From Candidatus Sigynarchaeota archaeon (GTDB lineage: Archaea; Asgardarchaeota; Jordarchaeia; Jordarchaeales; Jordarchaeaceae), in the NCBI GenBank assembly GCA_030587505.1, contig JAUQYY010000005.1, positions 1 to 8,269 on the forward strand: a stretch of DNA of 8,269 nt, given 5' to 3'. Both the position numbers and the translations under genes were made by a program. Under the pieces are notes generated by a model. That model searched no databases. It was not told the DNA's origin and worked only from the letters and a program-made list of their open reading frames with translations. Positions 1 to 5,676 of the stretch are shown here, piece after piece (the stretch's first letter is position 1; each line of letters opens with the position of its first letter).

Positions 1-9
1 GGCTTAATC

Positions 10-72
10 TTATACCCTGAGATAAATCTTTTTTTTAACCTTAAAAGCAACGTTATATCCTGAATTTTTTTT
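10..72. repeat. Short direct repeat, TTATAYCCTGA, each copy followed by a T8 tract
   Basis: TTATACCCTGA at 10-20 and TTATATCCTGA at 53-63 differ at one base. Each is followed by eight consecutive T residues (29-36 and 65-72), 8 nt after the first copy and 1 nt after the second. The repeat may be a by-product of two terminator-like units or simply chance in AT-rich DNA. No coding sequence is apparent here. Confidence 0.4.
29..72 (+). terminator. Tandem T8 tracts, possible archaeal terminators of an upstream gene
   Basis: Two runs of eight T on the plus strand, with more T-rich sequence to about 118, match the U-tract termination signals of archaea, which need no hairpin. They would serve a plus-strand gene ending left of the window. 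No such gene is visible, so the assignment is an inference. Confidence 0.35.
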
Positions 73-130
73 AATATTTTTAATCATTTTCAGGATGGTC
101 GGTCTTTTTTGCTTTTTTTCTTGTTTCGGC

Positions 131-159
131 GTTTGACGTGTACTTTACAATTGTTAAAC
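131..159. promoter_or_regulatory. Imperfect inverted repeat upstream of the permease TATA box
   Basis: GTTTGAC (131-137) and GTTAAAC (153-159) form an inverted repeat with one mismatch. The near-palindrome TTTACAATTGTTAAA (144-158) lies within it. The element ends about 7 nt upstream of the TATA box at 166-175, where archaeal activators often bind. It could be an operator for the permease gene, but the match is short and might be chance. Confidence 0.25.
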
Positions 160-165
160 GATAAT

Positions 166-175
166 CTTATATAAG
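166..175 (+). promoter_or_regulatory. TATA box of the permease gene
   Basis: CTTATATAAG is a strong archaeal TATA element, preceded by an A-rich stretch (AAACGATAAT) that could act as the BRE. Transcription would begin about 25 nt downstream, near 196, leaving a leader of about 32 nt that contains the GGAGG ribosome binding site at 214-218. Confidence 0.7.
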
Positions 176-227
176 TGAAACAAAAACTCTAGAGGAAAAG
201 TCCAAAACAGGTTGGAGGACCTAAAGA

Positions 228-1952
228 ATGGGAGCGAAAAAGATAACCTTCGCAAGAGACGCAACTGGCCTAGTACGAGAAATTGGCTGGCTCACCGCTC
301 TATCCATTGTGCTTTGCAACGTTATTGGCGGAGGAATCAACTACTACTCAGTGAACACCCCAGTTTCTCTCCCTCTGGCTAACGTACCCCTAGCCTTCGC
401 GATCGGAGCTATTCCCGCAATCTCCGCGGCTGTAGTCTTTGCACTATTCGGCGTGGCGATGCCCCGATCCGGTGGAGGCTACGTTTACATCAGCCGAACA
501 ATGAGTCCCTTCCTAGGATTCCTAAGCAGCTGGGTCTGGTGGTGCTCGGTAGCACTGTCCTTCGGAATCATCGCATTCTTAGACACCGCCTTCCTCGGCT
601 TCGGACTGCAAGTCATAGGCAGGTATCCAACGGACGGTTTGTTCCAGATTGGAACCTGGATGCAGTCAACAGAAGCCGGCATAATAGTCGGAATAATACT
701 CGTGGTGGTCTTCTACCTTATCACAGTGGCTGGATTAAACATATTCGGAAAGGTACTGAACGCGATGATGATCATTGCAGCCATCGGAAGCCTGTTCACG
801 ATATGGGTGCTAGCAACGGGAAACACGGCAAACGCAATGGTCAACTACGCTCTGGCATACTCTAACCCGATAGACTTCTGGCAAAGCGGAGGCCTTGACA
901 ACGCGCTCACAAGACTTATGAACAACTATCTAATGGACTACATTCAAGACACGGGAGTGGCTGTGTATCAAGCGGCCACGAGTGGAACTATGATACAGGA
1001 TACAATTAGTGCTGTTGCTCTCCTAACATGGGCCTACATTGGTTTCACAGCCTCAACCTTCGTTGGTGGAGAGATGAAAGAGCCCAACAGAAACATGATA
1101 ATATCGGTCTTATTCGGTACGCTGATAATCGCAGCTTACTACATTGGAATCAGCTTCCTAGCGCTGAACACCAGCGGCCTCTTCGCAAATGTATACGCCT
1201 ATGCAGCTGGTGCTGCCCAAAGCGACATCACATGGGCTTTTACCATGAACCCGGAATATGCTAGCATAGCTGCAATCATTCCAAAAGAATTGTGGCAGTA
1301 TATACCGCCCTACGCGCTTCCGAGTTACCCGCCACCAATTGACACTTCACTGCCCTTCTACGCCGTATTGCAGATACCTGGAGCTTCCGGTCCCATCGCG
1401 TTCCTGATCGCCATAACCGGCGCCCTGTGGTTGATGAACGACATTCCCCCGTTCCTAATCACAGCCGCAAGAACCACATTTGCATGGTCATTCGACAGGG
1501 CGTTCCCAGTTAAGTTCGCAGAAGTTAGCGAGAGGTGGCACAGCCCCGTTTGGGCAACCACACTTGTAGCCATAGTTGCCTTTATAGGTGTGCTACTGTC
1601 CTCAATTGATATCTTTATGGCAGCCTTCCAGACAGTGGTTATGGATACAACCATGCTCTGGTTTGGCTGTATGGCTGCGATACTGTTCCCCTACATCAAA
1701 CCAGAAATTTACGAGAGAGGCTTCAAGTGGCAGATTGGTGGTATACCCGTCATCACTCTTGCCGGCGTCATAGGATTTATTGCCACAACTTTCGTAATAT
1801 TCACAGCAATACAGAGTCTAAGTCTCAACGGACTGTGGACCAACCTGATCGTCTTCGGACTGGGTGGCCTCATCTTCGCAGCGTACTACGCGCACAACAA
1901 GAGAATCGGAGTCGACATGGCAACCATCTACGCAGAGATACCACCAGAGTAG
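228..1952 (+). CDS. APC-superfamily amino acid/polyamine-type permease
   Basis: This is a 574-residue integral membrane transporter of the amino acid-polyamine-organocation superfamily (PotE/COG0531-like), probably a secondary transporter of amino acids or amines. About 12 hydrophobic segments are visible, including TM1 at 21-38, broken by the glycine-rich VIGGGI motif (32-37) that contacts substrate in this fold. Family signatures include PRSGGGYVYI (79-88), GGEMKEPNRN (280-289) after TM6, and the FDRAFP loop (422-427) after TM8. It is longer than the usual 430-500 residues because of two polar loops, at about 198-261 and 313-387, the second rich in Pro and Tyr. The ATG start is supported by GGAGG 9 nt upstream and a good TATA box. 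The gene stands alone and converges on the ESCRT operon, so its neighbours do not indicate a substrate. The family call is firm; the substrate is unknown. Confidence 0.93.
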   Translation: MGAKKITFARDATGLVREIGWLTALSIVLCNVIGGGINYYSVNTPVSLPLANVPLAFAIGAIPAISAAVVFALFGVAMPRSGGGYVYISRTMSPFLGFLSSWVWWCSVALSFGIIAFLDTAFLGFGLQVIGRYPTDGLFQIGTWMQSTEAGIIVGIILVVVFYLITVAGLNIFGKVLNAMMIIAAIGSLFTIWVLATGNTANAMVNYALAYSNPIDFWQSGGLDNALTRLMNNYLMDYIQDTGVAVYQAATSGTMIQDTISAVALLTWAYIGFTASTFVGGEMKEPNRNMIISVLFGTLIIAAYYIGISFLALNTSGLFANVYAYAAGAAQSDITWAFTMNPEYASIAAIIPKELWQYIPPYALPSYPPPIDTSLPFYAVLQIPGASGPIAFLIAITGALWLMNDIPPFLITAARTTFAWSFDRAFPVKFAEVSERWHSPVWATTLVAIVAFIGVLLSSIDIFMAAFQTVVMDTTMLWFGCMAAILFPYIKPEIYERGFKWQIGGIPVITLAGVIGFIATTFVIFTAIQSLSLNGLWTNLIVFGLGGLIFAAYYAHNKRIGVDMATIYAEIPPE

Positions 1953-1990
1953 CGCAAACGCAACCCGAGGAAAAGCTCACCCCTTCCCAT

Positions 1991-2022
1991 TTTATTTTTT
2001 ATTCATCTTTCTAATCAAAAAA
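1991..2022. terminator. Bidirectional T-tract/A-tract terminator region between convergent genes
   Basis: TTTATTTTTTATTCATCTTT (1991-2010) follows the permease stop by about 40 nt and is a typical U-rich archaeal terminator. AAAAAA at 2017-2022 reads as T6 on the minus strand, about 86-91 nt past the vps22 stop. This convergent gap (1953-2107) shows no hairpin worth calling and no gene. Confidence 0.55.
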
Positions 2023-2107
2023 TCCGCTTGCTCTTGTTTTCAACCCAAACTTTGTACGCTCTGCTAAAAGAAAGCGAAGAGTTGACACCAACCTGTGTGA
2101 CTTGGAG

Positions 2108-2842
2108 CTAGTGCATGAGTCCGGGGAAGTAGTATTTTTCTCCGTGGGCGTAGCTCTCGTCCTTTCGGGTTATACCCTCCTGTTCCAAGGCTTGGAGCGT
2201 GTTTTGTGCTCTTGTTTTTGTCCAGCCCGTTTTCAGCATCAACTCTTCGAGTGTTGTGAATCCCTTTCTGCTCGCTATGCTTAACACTTCATTTTGGTCG
2301 TCTGTGAGTTCCACGGGGAAGAAACTGATCACCTTCACCCCTGATTTCAGCTCCCTCTCACCCGGTATGATGTTGTTTTTCTTGAGTATCTTTACCGCCT
2401 TCTCCACATCCTTTGCTTCCAGCTTCTCGGCGAGTTTACCAGTGTTCACGAGCAGGTAGGCTTCCCCGTAGGTCATTATTCCCCCGTTTTCCTTGCGTTT
2501 GAACATAGCTCTCTGGTAGAGCAGCATTCCAAGCTTTTCATGGTCGATTCTTGTTCCAAGCCCCATGGGTCCCCTCTTGAGGACTTCTTCCTCAGACATC
2601 ACGCGGGTGATTACCGATTCCTTGGGTATTCCGTACTGTTTCCTGATCCTTTCAACCTCCTCCTGAAGCTTGGGGCTGGTGGCTATGATAACCCCGTATT
2701 TCCTAGCCAGTTCTTCTAGTTTCTCTTTTGTTTCGGCTGCGGCTTCCAAATCGCTTTTGATCTCCTCTAACTTGAACTCCACGGCTTTCTTCTGCATGTA
2801 TCTCCTCTTTTCCATCCTATCCCTCAATTCGCGTATTCCCAT
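2108..2842 (-). CDS. vps22: ESCRT-II subunit Vps22 (SNF8/EAP30)-like protein
   Basis: This 244-residue protein follows eukaryotic SNF8/Vps22 along its length. It has a basic, helical N-terminus (1-70), then a GLG(94-96)...LG region leading into ENGGIMT (118-124), matching RNGGLIT at the first winged helix. The segment DVEKAVKILKKNNIIPG (145-161) is followed by ISFFPVELTDDQNEVL (172-187), matching the SVPAELNMDH segment between the two winged helices. The second winged helix (about 183-240) includes GWTKTRAQNTLQALEQEG and ends in YYFPGL, like YWLPAL. ESCRT-II bridges ESCRT-I to ESCRT-III on membranes. The ATG lies 1 nt past the vps28 stop, with AAAGGAG 10 nt upstream inside vps28, so translation is probably coupled. 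Asgard genomes often have one protein related to both Vps22 and Vps36. No GLUE or NZF domain is present, so Vps22 is the better name. Vps25 is not in the window. Confidence 0.9.
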   Translation of the reverse strand: MGIRELRDRMEKRRYMQKKAVEFKLEEIKSDLEAAAETKEKLEELARKYGVIIATSPKLQEEVERIRKQYGIPKESVITRVMSEEEVLKRGPMGLGTRIDHEKLGMLLYQRAMFKRKENGGIMTYGEAYLLVNTGKLAEKLEAKDVEKAVKILKKNNIIPGERELKSGVKVISFFPVELTDDQNEVLSIASRKGFTTLEELMLKTGWTKTRAQNTLQALEQEGITRKDESYAHGEKYYFPGLMH

Positions 2843-2843
2843 T

Positions 2844-3533
2844 CTAAACAGGCTCCTTTCTATCTAAGTGTCTTAGTCTCTGTCGGAAGTCTTTGAACCA
2901 CCTTACAGCGTCGTACTCTATCTTCTTAGCGTCTTCAGCATCAATCACCAGGTCTGGTGGCTCGTTTTTGAGCTTGTCACGCCAGGCGGTTATCTCTTTG
3001 TAGACCCAGTAATTCTTGTCATTCAGACCCTGAAAATTTTCCAAAAGAAGTATAATGTCATCCATTATTGGGACTATATTGTCGATTCTAGCGTAATCCC
3101 CCAACTGTACGCAATCTATCAGTGTTATGAAATTTGATACGAGGTCGGCTGTTTCGGTGGCGAGCTTCGCGGGGGAAAACTTAACTATCTCTAGGGGTAT
3201 TTCCTCCTCCGGTCTCATAACAGTTTCATCAAGCTTGACTATCCTCAGCTTAACCGCGGCATTAGGGTACTTCTCAATTATTTTCTCTCTCTCTATAAAT
3301 CGAGCGAGGTCAAACCCCCTTACCTCAAGTTTTTCGCGTACGCTTATTATTCTTTGGATGTACGCTCTCATTTGGCGACTGTAAGTGGAAGCATCAATCA
3401 ATCCGTTATCATAACTCCTGCCCAACATGTCCAAGGTTGCTATACAAGAGTACAGCTCAGCTTCTAACTCTAATTGGTCTTCCGACTCGCTCTCCTTCCG
3501 CTTCTTTTTTCTGGGCTTTTCCGCCATTCTCAT
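2844..3533 (-). CDS. vps28: ESCRT-I subunit Vps28-like protein
   Basis: The 229 residues have both Vps28 domains. The N-terminal core (about 21-100) contains AELYSCIATLDMLGRSYDNG and a following YSRQMRAYI segment, resembling the eukaryotic Vps28 helical hairpin that packs against Vps23 in the ESCRT-I headpiece. The C-terminal domain (about 124-222) is the four-helix bundle that recruits ESCRT-II: ETADLVSNFITLIDCVQLGD (127-146) matches the conserved IADVVSLFITVMDKLRL region, and a terminal helix has FKDFRQRL. In front is a charged extension, with seven Lys/Arg residues at positions 6-13 followed by a Ser/Glu/Asp run. AGGAGG (3541-3546) lies 7 nt before the ATG. A second ATG two codons in (3527) is possible but less well spaced. 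The 24-nt gap after vps23 and 1-nt gap before vps22 indicate an operon. Identification rests on sequence pattern, domain order and neighbours. Confidence 0.88.
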   Translation of the reverse strand: MRMAEKPRKKKRKESESEDQLELEAELYSCIATLDMLGRSYDNGLIDASTYSRQMRAYIQRIISVREKLEVRGFDLARFIEREKIIEKYPNAAVKLRIVKLDETVMRPEEEIPLEIVKFSPAKLATETADLVSNFITLIDCVQLGDYARIDNIVPIMDDIILLLENFQGLNDKNYWVYKEITAWRDKLKNEPPDLVIDAEDAKKIEYDAVRWFKDFRQRLRHLDRKEPV

Positions 3534-3540
3534 CTCTTAT

Positions 3541-3546
3541 CCTCCT
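3541..3546 (-). promoter_or_regulatory. Ribosome binding site of vps28
   Basis: CCTCCT on the plus strand reads AGGAGG on the minus strand, a full anti-Shine-Dalgarno match, 7 nt upstream of the ATG at 3533. It favours that ATG over the in-frame one at 3527. Confidence 0.75.
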
Positions 3547-3557
3547 AATTGGGTGCG

Positions 3558-4361
3558 CTACTTTGCCTGGAGTTTCTCTAGCTTCTTGTTTACTATGTAC
3601 AGCTGCTTTTTATACCTCTTGTATAGCTTAGTGTATTCTGTTGGGCCTATCTCTCCGGCTTCAAACTTTTCCTCAAGCGTTCTAATCAAATCCTCAATAG
3701 CTATCTTCTCGCTCTCAACATCAAGAATCTCACGATACGCGGGGTCCTCGGGAACCAGTGTGGACTCATGTTCTCCCGCCTGTTCGGGTACGTTGTGAGC
3801 GGCTAGTCTGCCGCGTAGCATCGCTATTTCCTCGTCACGCTCCTGGAGCATACCTCTAAGCTTCTGAATCTCACTCTCCAGATTCGCCAGGCGCGAGGAG
3901 ATCTCTGGACTCACTTCTCCCCCCTCCTTTTGCTCCTCCTTACCAACCAGTGTTAACGTTATCTTTGGCGTCTCCTTCTCCGGCTTAGTTCGACTAGTGG
4001 CTGGGCGTGGGGGGATCCTTGCAAAGGTTCCTTTCAGCGTATTTACAACATGGTACAAGTGGTACTCGGGCCTCCAGTGCTCCAAAATGTTCAACCTAAC
4101 TCTTCCTGTTTCAATGTCTACGTTGGGGTGCTCGGTGGGGGAGATCATGCGAACCTGGGGAGGATCCATCGGGAATGTAGGCGGAACTTTTATTTCCACC
4201 TCGAATTTTAGTCCTCTAAACTCTCCTCTGCCTGCGATTTCTCCTCTCCAACGAGTGAGATCGCCTTTAACTGGTTCGAAGCCTCGTGTTCTCTGATACA
4301 TCAACTGGGTTTCTCGTGCCAGAGTTAATTCAAAATTGCTGCTGGACAACGCTTCTAACAA
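3558..4361 (-). CDS. vps23: ESCRT-I subunit Vps23/TSG101-like UEV protein
   Basis: The 267-residue protein has the full Vps23 layout. A UEV/E2-fold domain (about 10-116) includes a PPTFPMDPPQVRM strand-loop (60-72) and His-Pro-Asn at 78-80. A short Pro/Lys linker (117-135) follows, then a heptad-patterned coiled coil (151-189) and a C-terminal steadiness box (about 208-265). There AIEDLIRTLEEKFEAGEIG (221-239) aligns with AIEDTIYYLGEALRRGVID of TSG101. Where E2 enzymes have catalytic Cys in GRICL, this protein has GRVRL with Arg89, so it should bind but not conjugate ubiquitin or a ubiquitin-like protein. The steadiness box should assemble with Vps28, encoded next. The start is TTG: an in-frame TAG lies just upstream and no ATG lies nearby, with only a weak AAGGGG site. 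It is more compact than TSG101 (about 390 residues) because the linker is short. Confidence 0.92.
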   Translation of the reverse strand: MLEALSSSNFELTLARETQLMYQRTRGFEPVKGDLTRWRGEIAGRGEFRGLKFEVEIKVPPTFPMDPPQVRMISPTEHPNVDIETGRVRLNILEHWRPEYHLYHVVNTLKGTFARIPPRPATSRTKPEKETPKITLTLVGKEEQKEGGEVSPEISSRLANLESEIQKLRGMLQERDEEIAMLRGRLAAHNVPEQAGEHESTLVPEDPAYREILDVESEKIAIEDLIRTLEEKFEAGEIGPTEYTKLYKRYKKQLYIVNKKLEKLQAK

Positions 4362-4403
4362 CCCCTTTTCACTTTTTCTCTACAAAATAACCCCTAACCT
4401 AAC

Positions 4404-4411
4404 ATATTAAA
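4404..4411 (-). promoter_or_regulatory. TATA box of the ESCRT operon
   Basis: On the minus strand the sequence reads TTTAATAT, preceded by ATCAAAAG, a plausible BRE. It is centred about 46 nt before the vps23 TTG, giving a start site near 4381 and a leader of about 20 nt. The GTPase gene's TATA-like box is about 47 nt from its own TTG, nearly the same spacing. Confidence 0.5.
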
Positions 4412-4673
4412 ACTTTTGATATAGGCATAAGCCGTTCTCTCAGAATCCAAATCTCTATAAGAACCGCTGAAGTTTAGCAAATCTTGGACGAAAAAGAGGA
4501 GCCTATTTTTTGACATAAATACTAAAACAAATCTCTTTTTAAGGTTCATTATGTAATGTGGAATTGTTTTACAAGCATGCCTTCTGTGAACTTTTTGATT
4601 TTTCTCATCGATCAGATATATGTGGAAAATATTCACAAATATATGCTTAAACTTTCAATTTAAAATAAACAGA

Positions 4674-4687
4674 TTAATTTTAATTTT
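4674..4687 (+). promoter_or_regulatory. Candidate TATA element of the zinc-ribbon gene
   Basis: TTAATTTTAATTTT could act as TATA box, giving a start near 4706 and a leader of about 54 nt. A second candidate, CTAATATTC at about 4702-4710, would give a leader of roughly 30 nt. The sequence does not decide between them. Confidence 0.3.
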
Positions 4688-4759
4688 GTGCAAGAGGAAG
4701 ACTAATATTCTTGAAAGCTGCTGTTTTCTTTAACACAGTTAGATAGATTGGTGGATGCG

Positions 4760-5461
4760 ATGGAGAATGCTCCCAAAGCCGAGGGGTATGTTATAATTGA
4801 CGGCAGAGTCTACCCGGCGAATCGAGTTATACGGGCTTTGATAAACGAGGGGTTTGCCGACGTAAAACTGGAGCACGGTGGTGTCTTAGTCATCGGTGGG
4901 GTGCGTGTAAAACCAGTTTTCAAAAGTCCACAGGAACAAGCGATGGCGCTTACCTGCTATGGCAGCCTAGCCTATTGCTGCGGCTTAGAAAAGGCCTGCG
5001 AAAACAGAGACAGGGCACTGGAATTATTAGGCTTGTCCAAGGAGGATTATGTACGGTTAAAAACGTACCTGCACAACAAATTCATTGAGTATTCAAAGGG
5101 TCTACATGCACCGGGTGAGCTTGATTCAATCTACTTCTCACGGGAAGATTCTTCTAGCTCACGTCTGTATCGTAACAATTTGACCTCCACGCCAGATAGA
5201 TTAGAGGCCGTCGAGAACACCACGGCTAAGCCCCTAAGGAACTCAACCAAAGAGGAAGACGAAAACAGTATTATAGAACCCATATCCACTCTCTTCGACC
5301 ACTCGGAAGAACCAAAGATATCCGAATCCGCCGCAGGAAATTACGAAAGCGATAGCCTATTCTCCGAAGAAAATGATGAATTCTCTTTCTGCATTTACTG
5401 TGGGTCCAAGCTTCCTCCTTCCGCAAGGTACTGTAGAAGATGCGGAAAACCAGCGATTTGA
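4760..5461 (+). CDS. Uncharacterised Cys-motif protein with C-terminal zinc ribbon
   Basis: From this ATG the protein has 233 residues. Residues about 9-56 look like small beta-rich structure (VIIDGRVY, GGVLVIGGVRVKP). The next segment (about 57-115) carries a C-x6-CC-x5-C cluster (Cys66, 73, 74, 80) followed by a helical stretch, RDRALELLGLSKEDYVRLK. Residues 116-206 are Ser/Glu/Asn-rich and probably disordered. The C-terminus is a short treble-clef zinc ribbon, C-x2-C-x10-C-x2-C (Cys211, 214, 225, 228). The Cys cluster loosely recalls metal-binding domains of methanogen marker proteins, but I cannot confirm this. GGTGG at 4750-4754 lies 5 nt before the ATG. In-frame TTG (4748) and GTG (4751) starts add four or three residues and have no ribosome site. 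It is divergent from the ESCRT operon; no function is assigned. Confidence 0.8.
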   Translation: MENAPKAEGYVIIDGRVYPANRVIRALINEGFADVKLEHGGVLVIGGVRVKPVFKSPQEQAMALTCYGSLAYCCGLEKACENRDRALELLGLSKEDYVRLKTYLHNKFIEYSKGLHAPGELDSIYFSREDSSSSRLYRNNLTSTPDRLEAVENTTAKPLRNSTKEEDENSIIEPISTLFDHSEEPKISESAAGNYESDSLFSEENDEFSFCIYCGSKLPPSARYCRRCGKPAI

Positions 5462-5543
5462 AAGTCACAAAACACTCAACCAGTAACAGGACACAACACT
5501 CTGATTATCAGATCTCCCAAATAGCGTTACACAGTACATTATG

Positions 5544-5553
5544 AAAAAGAAAA
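5544..5553 (-). terminator. T-rich tract downstream of the GTPase gene
   Basis: AAAAAGAAAA on the plus strand reads TTTTCTTTTT on the minus strand, about 125 nt past the GTPase stop and just beyond the stem-forming element at 5572-5634. It is a possible archaeal U-tract terminator, though distant from the stop codon. Confidence 0.3.
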
Positions 5554-5571
5554 CGAACATGAGGAAACACG

Positions 5572-5634
5572 TTTAGGGTGTCTCAAAGGGTAATGAGCAT
5601 CGTAGCCGCGAGAACACGGTTCTACTCACCTAAA
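5572..5634. repeat. Inverted-repeat element in the convergent gap
   Basis: TTTAGGGTG (5572-5580) pairs with CACCTAAA (5627-5634) with one bulged G. Inside, GTAGCCG (5602-5608) pairs with CGGTTCTAC (5617-5625) across a 2-nt bulge around an 8-nt loop. A competing small hairpin is AGAAC-ACG-GTTCT (5611-5623). On the minus strand it sits in the putative 3' untranslated region of the GTPase mRNA, followed by a T-rich tract. It does not fit a tRNA, and no clear C/D box was seen. It could be a terminator-associated stem, a small RNA or chance. Confidence 0.3.
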
Positions 5635-5676
5635 AGGGAAAGCATAAAACTCCCTACTTGTAACTATTAAAAGTGT

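Larger units (their letters stand above)
2108..4361 (-). other. ESCRT-I/ESCRT-II operon vps23-vps28-vps22
   Basis: Three same-strand genes with gaps of 24 and 1 nt share one plausible promoter (TATA at 4404-4411) and end at a convergent terminator region. The order places two ESCRT-I subunits before one ESCRT-II subunit, which fits stepwise assembly of the complexes. ESCRT-III, Vps4, Vps25, Vps37 and the ubiquitin enzymes are not adjacent. ESCRT clusters are a hallmark of Asgard archaea. Confidence 0.85.
4362..4759. other. AT-rich divergent intergenic region
   Basis: About 400 nt separate vps23 from the zinc-ribbon gene. The region is markedly AT-rich and holds the ESCRT promoter on the minus strand and candidate TATA elements on the plus strand. 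An 80-codon minus-strand reading frame (4394-4636, GTG start) crosses the ESCRT promoter. It has no recognisable motif and is treated as doubtful. No tRNA or strong hairpin was seen. Confidence 0.55.

Noticed and set aside
539..1773. Alternative plus- and minus-strand frames within the permease gene
   Set aside because: They are composition shadows of the permease reading frame; only the 228-1952 frame shows family motifs and membrane-segment pattern.
3558..4361. Active ubiquitin-conjugating E2 enzyme
   Set aside because: The catalytic Cys position is Arg89, there is no other Cys in the protein, and the coiled coil plus steadiness box identify Vps23/TSG101.
4394..4636. 80-codon minus-strand reading frame upstream of vps23, GTG start, with an AT-rich TATA-like tract about 27 nt upstream
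   Set aside because: It covers the ESCRT promoter, is AT-driven in composition, has no ribosome site and matches no family I know. A leaderless small gene cannot be excluded; conservation in a relative would revive it.
5572..5634. tRNA or C/D-box small RNA at the inverted repeat
   Set aside because: There is no tRNA arm arrangement or proper T-loop, and no convincing C box (RUGAUGA) with D box (CUGA).
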